Part shown: positions 1-11,082 of the stretch, piece by piece | How the letters are laid out: each line of letters opens with the position of its first letter | How positions within the stretch are numbered: the stretch's first letter is position 1 | Assembly: GCF_052324685.1 (NCBI RefSeq) | Contig: NC_135218.1 | Coordinates: forward strand, 16,722,479 to 16,786,478 | Reading direction: 5' to 3' | Length of the DNA stretch: 64,000 nt | Source of the DNA: Brachyhypopomus gauderio | Lineage: Eukaryota; Chordata; Actinopteri; Gymnotiformes; Hypopomidae | Notes under the pieces: model-generated | Seen by the model: the letters and a program-made list of their open reading frames with translations, nothing else | What the model was told of the DNA's origin: nothing | The model's database searches: none | Position numbers and translations under genes: made by a program

Positions 1-1097
1 GCACTGATCAGTATTCTTTCCGTTCCCTCTTCTTCAAGTGCAACATTTGACCTGTTCTAAATTCTTGTCTGACTTCTAAGCATGTAGATTACATTTTGTA
101 TAAGAAGCAAATCAAGCATCTTCATGCCTCAGACATTAAAACTTAATACCACTTTTTAAAAAATCCCAGTGTCTACTATCAATTTAACAGGTTTCCTACA
201 CAGTGACAAATGCTTAAAATATCCCCTTCACACATCTCATGGGCATTATAGGTCTTTCTCACCAGACTGATGTCACACCTTCACATTGAAAGGAAAAGCC
301 CCCCATAGTGCACAGATCCTTCTCACTCATTACTGCCCCCTGCTGTCGCCATACTGCGACTGCTCCCATTCTGTCAGGTCCAGAAATGTGTATCACATGA
401 CTAAGCAAAATATTATGTAAAATCTTTAAATCAATAAATGTCACCAGCTGTATTTTTTTTTTTTGAAAGATTGCAGAAATTCATACAGACTTCACCCCTG
501 GTGTATTTATAATATAGTTTAGATATGAATATTGCGACATCATGTGATCTAGATGTTGGTGTGTTCATTAAACTGATTAAGAATCTCGAGCAGCCCGTAT
601 ATTTGGGCTGGCCTGTGTTTGGATATCTCTGATGGCCCTGCAGGGCTCCCTGCTGCCTGCCTTTTATGCTCCCTGCCTTAGAGTCATCCATAGCCACATC
701 CCAGCATGCACCACAGGGCCAACCGTTCTCTCCCTCTTGCCAAATGCTACACAGTGCGCTCTAGGTTATTTACACTATGTCCATCATGTCATAGCCAGTT
801 CCACAGCCTTGACTCACTCCAGCATTGCCAAGAACAATTTCTTTTTTATGGATACTTAAAGTTTGAATTACCTTATTATGCCCTATGTAGAATGCATAAA
901 GGGTTTATGAATTCTAGAGTTCCACACCAGAAGCACAGGCTGCCTGCCACGTTACCCTTTGACCTATGTCCTAGCCACGCCCCTCCCCCGTGACATTTAA
1001 TAGACGTGTGTGTGATTCACGCTACTGTCCTTGTTTCCCCTTCTCCCCACCTCCCTCCTCACGCCTCCCCACCCTTCTGCGCCCCCCCTCAACACAG
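1..1097 (+). other. sgip1 intron, 5' end of window
   Basis: This stretch lies upstream of the first recognisable sgip1 exon and ends in a pyrimidine-rich tract followed by an AG at about 1096-1097. Short open frames on both strands resemble nothing I know and contain no splice-bounded conserved peptide. It reads as intron. Confidence 0.6.
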
Positions 1098-2001
1098 AGA
1101 CAGACCAGCCCTCCCTCGTATGGTTTGACAGAGGCAAGTTTTATTTAACATTTGAAGGTAAGTCGGGCTTTCTACCCGAAGACGTAGCGTGTGCACACTC
1201 AAGTCTCATCTGTCTCTCCCCTTTTCTCATCCACATCTCTCTCGGTCTTGCTCCCCGCTGGGTCCTCCGCCCGTAGCGATGCTAAGTCTCTCCGCACCAA
1301 AGTCAGTGTTTGCTCCCTGTTGCTCCTGCTGGTTTCAGCATCACGGCACACATCTGTCCACAGAGCGCGGCAGTCTTCTTTCAGAACCATCATCTTCGTT
1401 TTCTTGTCACGAATCTGATTTTATGTCTTTTTTTTTTTGTGGCTCTTTTAATTGTTTGATTTTGGTTCTTTTGTCTGTGACACAGCAGCTCAGCATCAAC
1501 TGCATGTGTCTGAACTTCCTGTTTCATTCTTTTCTTTTCACACCTTACCAACTTTTCATGTGTTTTGTTGTTGAGTTTTTGGACTGTGTTTGCTGCTTTT
1601 AAGCTACTTATTTGATGCTGCACGTGGAATTATGTTAAGATGACACTCTGTTAGGAATCTTTTGGCAGAAAAGTGAAGCCCAAGGCTTTCTCATTTCTTT
1701 TGCTTTAAATGGATATTTGACAGTTGTAGGTTTTAGAGGCTTTTGGTTCTGACTGTTGAAAAACACTGGAGAGAATATGCATTGTGTTCACTGGTGTCGT
1801 AAATGTACTGTGTGTCTGATCACCTGTCTGATTTCCTGTCATTTTGTTTTCCTTTTTTTTCCACTTAATTTCTTGCAGTGTTACTTGCCATGTTCTACTG
1901 ATACTTATCTAGAATGAACCAGGGTCACGTTCTAGACAGAAATGGTTTCTGCATTGCTGGTTTCCTCATTCGGGGCTTCATTAAAACTTGTTTAATGTAA
2001 G

Positions 2002-2044
<43 letters not shown>

Positions 2045-3388
2045 CTAGGCTGCTCTCGAGGTCCCAGTCCCCTCACAATGGGAGCCCAGGACACACTCCC
2101 AGTGGCTGCAGCCTTCACTGAGACGGTCAACGCTTACTTCAAAGGCACTGACCCCAGCATGTATGTCTGAATGAAGCTAGCAGCTCACTTGTGTGTGCTT
2201 GGTTTAAAAAGAATACCTATATACAAAAGAATACCAATATTGCTTTGCTTATCATGCAATACATTGTTAATGTTGTGACCACAAGTTTAATTTTGAACAC
2301 TTGAAAATTAGAATTTTGTGAATTTCCAACTCTTCAAAGGCCTTCTTTAGTCCGTTAGCTGCTGCTGGTATTTGGTCTAACCCCAGTATCTATCTCAAAG
2401 GTGTGTGGTGAAGATCACAGGGGAGATGGTGTTGTCTTTCCCGGCTGGCATCACCAGACACTTTGCCAATAACCCATCGCCTGCAGTGCTAACCTTCAGC
2501 ATAACCAACTGCAGCAGCCTGGAACACGTCCTTCCTAACCCCCAGTTACTGTGCTGGTAAATAACCCTTCTAATGGCACTCTACCCCAGCTCAGACAGGA
2601 CTAGAGCACAGCACTTTACCCGCCCTTTGTGAACAATTGGAGACTTCATTCACATTCCACACTGACTTTACCCAAAGCCATAATCATGGAACATTTGTCA
2701 TGGTGGGCCTACTTTTTGCTTAATGCTTTATTTGCATCATTTACTATATTTCTTTTGTCTACAACAGTCTTATCTCCCAATAAATCCCAGTTATATTCAG
2801 ACCAGCCTTTAGCTGTGTTTTCTAGCTAGAGAATTGTAGCTGAGAAGGCTGTTTTGCCCTTGGTCTGGTGTCAGATCCCTGAGTCAGCTGATGGTGACTC
2901 ACACATAACCAAGTCAACAGTGAGTTCATCACTCCCACTGTCTCGTCATTGCCAGCATCTCTCTGGACCAGAAGCGACCCTGAGCAAAGCTGATCTGACC
3001 TGCTTTAGATTTGGCCATGGGTTTAGTCTTAAGCCTCGCGCAAGACTCACTCCCATAACAACCTCCTCTCATTAATCCTCTAGTGACACCACACAGTCCA
3101 AGCCCAGCTGCAAGGAATTCTGGGTGAACATGCCAAACCTCATGGCTCACTTAAAGAAGGTGTCTGAACAGAAACCTCAGGCCACGTACTACAATGTAGA
3201 CATGCTGAAATATCAGGTAAGAACTGACATACTGGAAAATAATGATGGTTGGACTTTCATAATGTGTAGTTAAGATGTGTGTTGAATGGGCAAATGAAGA
3301 CTCGGTTATTAATCAGGTAAAATGGGGGAAAGCAGCATGGACAATATATTAAAAATAGATTAAAAGATGTATATGCGTTGTAGATGTG

Positions 3389-3457
<69 letters not shown>

Positions 3458-4433
3458 ATATCTGTAATATGCCATATATCTGGACGTGTGTGTGTATGTG
3501 TGTGTGCGCGTGTGCATATTCATTAGGTTTCGGCTCCTGGTCCACAGTCAGCTCCTCTCAATTTGGCCGTGAACTGGAGGTGTGAGCCCACCAGCACTGA
3601 TCTGAGGATAGACTACAAATACACTGGCAGTGCCATGACCACGCCAGTAGCCCTCAATAATGTCCAGTTCCTTGTCCCTGTGGATGGAGGGGTCAGCAAA
3701 CTTCAGGCTGTACTTCCACCGGCTGCCTGGTGAGGGAGCTAGAACTGCAATTTGCTGAAGTTCCCATAGGGTAGCTAGTGCACTGTGGTCTTAATATAGT
3801 TAATATGTATAGTGTAGCATTTAATGTGGATGTGGTGCATTGCAAGGTGCTGGAGACTTGAGCGTTGAGCTGTTTGACGGCGGCAGCTGGAACAGAAGCT
3901 GCGTGGAGATGCCCTGATTCTGACGGATGATGTTTTCTTCTTTTGATCTATAAAGGAACGCAGAGCAGCAGAGAATCCTGTGGAAGATTCCGGATATCTC
4001 CCAAAAGTCTGAAAACGGAGGTATAAAACTCAAACTTTTTAAGTGCTTAAATCCAGTTTCACTTACTTTAATTTATTAGATCCTTCTGTGATAGACCCCT
4101 TACCCATGGGTGCTTGTCTGTGTGTATGGCCGGCGTGCTCTGTGATGGCCTTCAGGGGTGGGTTCCTTGCTGGCACGCTTCCAGCTGACGGAGGGGCCCA
4201 GTAAGCCCGCAGCTCTGGCTGTGCAGTTCACCAGTGAGGGCAGCACCTTGTCGGGCTGCGACATCAAGCTGGCTTGCCCCGGCTACCGATTCTCCCTCAT
4301 CAAGAAGAGATTCGCTGCAGGTGAGTGAAAATGGCCCAGATGTAAAACGGTGCTGGTGTATTCTACCGGGAAGTCATAGGATGATTATTTGTTGTTTGCT
4401 TAATTTTTAGGAAAATATTTGGCGGACAACTGA
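1098..4433 (+). CDS. sgip1: SH3-containing GRB2-like protein 3-interacting protein 1 (3' part: mu-homology domain)
   Basis: SGIP1 is a muniscin that binds membrane and endocytic adaptors and promotes clathrin-mediated endocytosis, mainly in neurons. Eight exons are visible: 1098-1157, 2049-2160, 2401-2556, 3084-3215, 3527-3729, 3956-4020, 4156-4320 and 4411-4433. All have GT-AG borders and compatible phases. The first gives [16 protein letters not shown], then [20 protein letters not shown] opens the mu-homology domain. It runs through VNWRCEP and [16 protein letters not shown] to LSGCDIKL and the C-terminus KKRFAAGKYLADN, followed by TGA. The LADN end and the WFDRGKFYL segment favour SGIP1 over the relatives FCHO1 and FCHO2. 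The N-terminal membrane-binding and proline-rich parts lie left of the window. Neighbours insl5 and dnai4 match the human SGIP1 neighbourhood. Which teleost duplicate (a or b) this is cannot be told. Confidence 0.93.
2003..2043 (+). repeat. (GT)n microsatellite at sgip1 3' splice site
   Basis: About 20 GT units end directly before TCTAG, the acceptor of the exon at 2049. The tract occupies the place of a normal polypyrimidine tract. Confidence 0.95.
3393..3452. repeat. (AT)n microsatellite in sgip1 intron
   Basis: About 30 AT units lie inside the 311-nt intron 3216-3526. A GT-rich stretch (3485-3516) follows before the acceptor CATTAG. Confidence 0.95.
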
Positions 4434-6075
4434 CATCAAAGACCCACGTGAGAGAGTGTGTCTCTTATGGACTAAATGAAAACTACTCTGAACATAAGAC
4501 CGACGAACAAAATGGTCTCTGCCTGACCCTGCAGAGAGTCTCTGTATAGATTCTGACCCAGGCAGAACCCACACTCCAGCAGTATTGTATAAGTTACGTA
4601 TAGAAATCGTGGACCGTTTTAGGGTGTACTTCTCGTATTTGTAAACTGTAAACATTTCGGAACTGTATTGCTGTTAGACAGCACGGGCTTCCCTTAAGGT
4701 TAGCCTCTCACCTGACTAACAACTTGATGTTCAACCCACTGGCTGTGGCTGCCTGAACACACAATATCTCGCTACATGTGATATAGATCAGTGTTAAAAC
4801 GAATCAATGATTTTAACCAGAACGGGACGCTCTGGATGATGTCAGGTAGGATCGATTAAGTCCATGAGCAGTCACACTCTTTCTGTTAATGAAGAAATGT
4901 TTCATCTAAGACCTAAAGGCACTGGATAGGAAAGAGGGCTGTTCGTGTCTCTTTGCCACAAGGGGGCGGTATATTGTGGTGTTACACAGTGACTGTATGT
5001 CATTCAGGTTAATAAGTGGAGCTTTTGGAATGTAACTGAATGGGGTATCTAGAGTAATAAGAGATGAGTTGTAATGTCCGACATGGCCCACGTGTAAATG
5101 TAAAGATCAGGTTTTTGTGGACACACTATGGTAATGTCATATTTTAGATACATTTTTTTTATTTATTTTTCATCTGAGATTTAGGCAGCCACAGCTTAAA
5201 ATATGTCCTGCTTGCAATTGTATGAAAAAGGTTTTTCCCTTGAGAAAAAAGTAATTTTAAATGGATAATATATATCTTGAAGGGCGTCTGGTGTTTTTCC
5301 TTGTATTGTTGAATAGCCTTTCTGTTGTTCCCAAGACAGCAGTGTTAGACTTCTGAATACATCATTCTATTTTTATTTATTCATGATGATTTGTTGTACA
5401 AAAAAAATATACAAAAACTCTGTGACTCTGTATATGTATAGACTTTGAATGGTATCACAGGTTAGGACCCTTAAAGTTATAAATATTTGATTTTTTTTGT
5501 TATCTGTGTAGTTGGGTAAACTGTGTACAGTATAATGCTGAGGTATAATTTTTAAATTTATTTCAAATATAATTTTTTTAACTCGAGTGCACCAGAAGAT
5601 TTGAACTGTATATGGATAGGGATTTTAAAAGGCTGTATAAAGTATCTACCTGGGTAAATCATGCTTTATGAAAGCAGTGTTATGTATATCTGCACTATTA
5701 GGTAAAAAATAGATTGTCAACTTTTGGACGTTTAAACTATTTCACCATTAAGCCCGATGTGTGCAATCTGAATCTCACCTCTTTGCTTCAGTGGATTTTA
5801 TTTACAGTCTTTAGCATGAACCCCTATCCAAATTGCCCCAAAGCTTAAGGTTACTGATTTAATTTGCAAATGGTGAATGTCTCTGTGAGATTACAAGGAC
5901 AAGTTTTGGGGAGGGGTGAGGATGACCAAATTGCTTCTACCTTTTTTGTCCTTTTCGTTTTGTTTTTTTTTTTTTTTTTTTGTATTTGTGTGTGTATCTC
6001 CAGAACTGTCCTCAAAGAGAGAATAAGCTGCATATTTTTTAAATGTTAAAAACTACTAATAAAGTGAAAAACTAT
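4434..6075 (+). other. sgip1 3' untranslated region (probable)
   Basis: After the sgip1 stop codon the sequence is AT-rich with no credible coding frame. An AATAAA at about 6057 is a plausible polyadenylation signal, giving a 3' UTR of roughly 1.6 kb. The extent is an inference from that signal. Confidence 0.5.
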
Positions 6076-6472
6076 TGTTTCTTGTGGAAAAAAATACCAC
6101 TGTGCTACTGTTGAACTTCCCAGATGTTCTGATATTCAATGACAACAACAAAAACATTGAGTAACTATAACTCAAAGTATATGTTGCAGAGATTGTGCTG
6201 GTTGAAAGAGAACACTGTCACTTTTTGAAGTACAGAGTTGTATTCCCATGGTGGAAGAGCAGTACCCTGGATATTAACGCTGTGTCGTACAGTTTACTCC
6301 ACTGGTTTCCTAACTGCACTGAGTTCATTAGATATAAAAATTGTAAGTGTCCATTGATTAAAAGAAAATCCCATGAATGCAGTTCTATGGAGCAGTTCAG
6401 TTTGTCTTCATAGTCCAAAGTGAAGTGTTGCCCAGGATATGTTATGAGGCAAGGAACTTTGTATGTCAGCCA

Positions 6473-6650
6473 CAGAGGTGTCAATTCCAGGTTCAGAAAG
6501 TAAAAGTCCTCACCAGAATTTTGCTCAGGCTTCCTGGATTGTGTTGATTTCACTAATTTTACCTGGATTGCACTAATTAGAAAATCTAGCAAGCTTGAGC
6601 AAAATCCTGGTGAGGACTTTTACTTTCTGAACCTGGAATTGACACCTCTG
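6473..6650. mobile_element. Fold-back hAT-like MITE (178 bp)
   Basis: The element begins CAGAGGTGTCAATTCC and ends with the exact reverse complement, GGAATTGACACCTCTG. The two arms are near-perfect inverted repeats of about 59 bp around a loop of roughly 60 bp. The flanking 8-mers, GTCAGCCA (6465-6472) and GTTAGCCA (6651-6658), match at 7 of 8 positions. That fits an 8-bp target-site duplication of the hAT superfamily. There is no transposase, so it is non-autonomous. Confidence 0.85.
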
Positions 6651-6658
6651 GTTAGCCA

Positions 6659-7550
6659 GGTAGTGTAAGAGAAATCATGTGTGATCGTGTGTGTGTGTGT
6701 GATTGTACATGTGTAAGTGCATGAGTGAGTGTGTGCATGTGCGACTGTATTGATGGATCATTATAGATTCTTCCCAGCAACAGGTGCAAGCTGTGTTTGT
6801 ACAAATGATGTTAACATTGAACTGAGTTACTTTGCTCTTTCCAAACCAATAAAACACGTAAGCGGAATGTATGAACTTGTATTTACGCATATGTTTAATC
6901 TTTACTTAAAATGGTTGGCCACACTGAATGTGCAAGTCATCAATTTTGCTCACTTTTTGGACCAGCATCCAGACAGGGATTAGGCCTACACAGGGATTAG
7001 GCCTAGAACTGAAACTGCATTGCCAGTGGTGATCCAGTTACAAGTGGACATCATTTTTAGTCCAGCCTTTAAAATGAATCTGGGAATTTGGCTTCTTATG
7101 TATGACATTAAGACTTACATAACTTAATGTGCATAACAGCCTGAAAAGTTATAGATCATTTGAAACGATTCTGGAATCAAACAACCATTTACAAATAAAG
7201 CAGATAACACCGCACAGGCCTGTGAATATGCAACTGTATTTATCAGACAAAACATGCAAGCTATACATTTCAATCAGATTTGCAGTTTCAACAACATGAA
7301 CAGTCCTGAAATTAAAATCTTTTAATGCATAAAATTGTTGGCATCAAATAGGTCAATTTTTTTCTTAAACAAACGTTCAAACAAGGCAACCTTTGCTATA
7401 TAATGCTTGTTTATACGCCCTTAGCAACTACACTATTACTGATTTGCAACTGTTATACCATGAGCAGAAAGAAAGGCCTAATACAAATTAGTTTGAGGAT
7501 CCCTGAGTCCCCAGTGATCGTGCAAGAGGAACAGTGAGTCCATGTGGCCC
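6659..7550. other. Intergenic, sgip1 to insl5
   Basis: No coding exon is visible. There is a short imperfect GT-rich tract (about 6690-6745). A tandem pair of 18-mers built on GGATTAGGCCTA lies near 6976-7006 and looks like a decayed repeat end. In the human order as I recall it DYNLT5 lies between SGIP1 and INSL5; I see no trace of it here. Confidence 0.5.
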
Positions 7551-8803
7551 TCAGCACAGCAACGCCAGGTCACTCTTTAGACAGCCCATCCGACAACATA
7601 TTTGGTTGAGATCTCGTGTGGACAGGTTCGATCCCGCTCGCTCATTCAGACTCTCGGCACTGCTCTGCTCTCCATTAGAAATCCCTGTGAAACACACACA
7701 CACACACAGCTCACTGTAGCATACCTGCTTTTCCACTGGGATGCTCACACACTAGGTTGACATTGTGTTTAGTACCATAGAGTAGTTGAAGTTGAAGTAC
7801 TAGTTCTACTAATCTGGTCGCATTGCACAGGAGACTCCAGTTTCAGGCAGGTGCACTGACTTATGGCCCCATTCATTTTATTTCATACAACAATCTCACA
7901 TACAAGTAACAAGATGGAAAACGGTAAGACGAAACAAATCAGTGGACTTGGAGTCAAATCTGATGTTCTATTATATTTCTTATGATCAGACACCAGAGAT
8001 GTCTTTGTATGTCATATGATTACAGTACAGCAGAAATCCAGCAACCCAGTTTGATGTATCCATTAGTAGTGCACATTAACATGGTGTGGTGTTTTCCTGG
8101 ATGGAACAGGTCCACTTTTAGAGGGACCACTGCACCAGGCCTGGACATTACGGCTGTCATCAGCCCTGGGAATTCACAATCTAGAGCAGATGCTCAAAGA
8201 TCAAATAAACCACACGTCACTGGGAAATCTGGACAGGCTGTCACTGATGATTTTCTGGTTTAGTCAGCACACAGAGGCAGGGGGCAGGATTGCTGATGGG
8301 CATAGAAAAAGACATAGAAAAATATGCCTGAAGTGTGCAGACTCCCTAGAAAAATATGCCTGAAGTGTGCAGACTCCCTTTAACTCCCTAGATATACTAC
8401 GATGTCAGTTTACACAGGAAAAGGGGAATGTCAGAAATCATATATACTTATTTTGTAGTTATATTTTGATTATTTTAACTAGGATTATTTGGAACAAATT
8501 AACTATTTAAAAATAGCCCTATGGTAACTATAGTAAATATAGTAAGTACAGCTAAAAGGGCTGTAAAAGGGTACTACAGGTGAAGTTCTCACGGAGTGCA
8601 GAGTGGAATGACGCACCTTGTAAATTTTGTGGAGTGAGCAGCCTCCTCCACCTGGAGCCTCCGCAGGTGTAGACCACGGCCCGAATGAACTCGCGACCAC
8701 AGAGCTTCACCGCCCTGACCTCCGCCTGCGCCTCCCACACACCGCAGGCAGCCACCAGCAGCACGTAAGACCACAGAAGCAGCGGAGACCTTGGGGCTCG
8801 CAT
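7551..8803 (-). CDS. insl5: Insulin-like peptide 5 (relaxin-family hormone precursor)
   Basis: INSL5 is a secreted hormone of the relaxin family; in mammals it is a gut peptide acting on RXFP4. There are two exons: 8617-8803 (start codon, signal peptide, B chain) and 7551-7684 (C-peptide end, A chain). Phase is kept across the intron, giving 106 residues. The start MRAPRSPLLLWSYVLLVAACG gives a typical signal peptide; an in-frame ATG farther upstream would bury it and is less likely. The B chain contains KLCGREFIRAVVYTC and ends SRWRR, a basic processing site like that of INSL5. The A chain is QICCRMGCLKSDLALLC, the relaxin-family CC-x3-C-x8-C pattern. All six cysteines are present. The connecting peptide is only about 30-35 residues, shorter than the mammalian one as I remember it. 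Position between sgip1 and dnai4 supports the call. Confidence 0.93.
7689..7711 (-). repeat. (GT)n tract at insl5 3' splice site
   Basis: About nine CA units on the + strand (GT in insl5 sense) lie immediately upstream of the acceptor TTTCACAG of insl5 exon 2. Confidence 0.85.
8315..8378. repeat. Tandem 32-bp duplication in insl5 intron
   Basis: Positions 8315-8346 and 8347-8378 are identical head-to-tail copies beginning TAGAAAAATATGCCTGAAG. This is a recent simple duplication inside the 932-nt insl5 intron. Confidence 0.95.
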
Positions 8804-11082
8804 ACTGGATCGCTGACTTTCCCGTGTGGCTGAGCGCACGTTCGCTTGACTCGGTCCCTTTAGCACCGTCTTCAGGGCTGGAAGCCGATGACCAAAGTTC
8901 AACACAGCATGCGTTCCTTATATAGAGAGATTCTCCATCCTTATGGACCCATCTGCCTCATTCACTTCCACTTTAAACCCCACCCTCAGCACAGTGATCC
9001 TTACAGCCAAGCAGATTTACATTGTCAGTTATCGATAATGACAGGATGCGTGTGTGTGTGTGTGTTTTAAAGGACATTCTTGACAGGTAGTTAAGTGCTT
9101 TACTGCCTCAATATGGAATCAAATGACATCCTTTTGGGACAGGGCCATATCTCCTGACTGTTCCAGGTTAATGGTCCGATTGCAGTGATATTCACTATAA
9201 TGCAATGCTAATCAAGTCATAGCTCGACCAGCACAGCTCTCCCCCAAAACAGACAGACGATATTTGCTGATTTGGCCGACAAATTATGCTCCCTAAATCC
9301 ATTTGGTCCACAAATAAAGAGTGCAAATAACCAGCATCACCATATAACCTGCTGTGAAAGATCACAGCATCTCTCTTGGGGTGGTTAATATGTCCCCAAA
9401 CTAAGAATGTGTCAAACCTCACTGCCAGTGCTTAAAAAAAGAAATATAATACCTAAAGTACATGCATGATTCAAACCGTTTGGACATGTTTAAAAAATCA
9501 TAATGCTTTTCAGACATTTACTTTACTACTGTTAATGCACAGCTAGTGTCCTTCAACAGCGCAAGTCCACAGAGAGGTGAATATTTAAGGTCTGTGAGTA
9601 CACACTGTACCCACATGTTTCATTTAATGGAAACACCTTGTACGAGTACAGGGTAATAGCCCATCTGTTACCATGTGCAATTGTTCTTAAATATCCACTT
9701 CTCTTCATCATAGGATATCTGTTGGCTAGATACTTCTGACCTCTTTCAACACTGCAGTCTTTCAGTTTGAAAATGTCAAGGTGATCATTGTACCTAATAT
9801 TCTTATACCAGAGCCATACCCACTACCATGCCAGTATCAACATCATGGAGAGGAAGCCACACCCACTATCACAGCAGTATTACCACCATTGCGGGAGAGT
9901 CACGCCAATACCATGCCAATATCACCGCTGTAGTGAGCGAGCCACACCCACCACCATTCCAAACAAGGTCAGTTTCATTGCTGTGGTTGTTGCCACAACC
10001 ACTACCATCCCACTAACAGGCCAAAAACTGGCCAATGATGAACCAGTGGCCAGTGAGTAGTGTGGTTGACAAATTGTACATGGCCCTATATGGCATACAG
10101 TATGTAATTGTATATGTATGAAATGCACCTATAAGAATAGGTGTTTGGTGAGCACAGGTGTTTGGCAGGTGTTTTAGTAAACTGGACAGTGAGCATGTAT
10201 AACAAAGGTACATCTGAGCTCCATTTCTTCCAATCACTGACATTCTTGTAAAACTCTTAACTGTATTTGCTCACCGCTGCCCTGACTAGACCCTGCAGCA
10301 CTAAACTGTTTGTTTTGCACTGGAGGCGCCAGATTATGGATCTCTCAAACAGGTCATGGATTACAACTCTTCCCATAATGACAGCCATTTGCTAAGGTCT
10401 GATGAGGTGTTGATGACACTGGGTGGGTTGTAATCTATCACAGGGTCTCATAGAGTTCGCATTAACTCTCTGCACAGCTGTCAGCCTCTTCAAACTCCCG
10501 AGAGATCTTTCATCTGTTACATTTGGAAGCTGTTTTGACAGTTTGACATTTGTCCAAATGTTTTCTACTCTTTCTTTCTATGTTGGCGCAAGACTGTGGA
10601 CTTGCATTTTCTCCATTTGATTCATGCTAAACTTGTGAATATTGAAATCTTGAACTGTATAATAAACTAGTTGTTAGAAAGTTGTATAAAATGTATAAAA
10701 TAAGGAAGATAGGAAAGATTGAAGATCAATCAAAAACAAGTGTTTCTAGTTGTTCAAAAAATGGGACATGAAAACTTCAGGAAGGGTAAGTGGCTGTTTA
10801 AAATGTACAGGCCTGGTGGTTCAGACATACTGTCAGCTGTGACCTACTGTCAGTGAGGACAGTTTTTGGCAGGTGTAACTGTTTGGAAAATACGTTTATT
10901 TCCCTTTTATGAGAAAGCTGAATGCCCTTCTAGACATGACCAGTCTGCTGTAAATCTCATTGTTATTCTGAGCTGGAGTCACTGAGTCTGACGAATAATG
11001 GAGATTAGTGTCACAGTGATGATGGAGTGGAGCAGGTCCATCCTAGCGGCCAGCAGGTCCACGGGACACGACCCCGCCCTCC
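8804..11082. other. Intergenic, insl5 upstream to dnai4 3' end
   Basis: The insl5 promoter should lie in the first few hundred bases, but I see no convincing TATA box or factor site. A degenerate tandem stretch with ACCATGCC/CACACCCAC-type units occupies about 9810-9960. No conserved coding exon was found, and there are no RNA-gene features. Confidence 0.45.
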
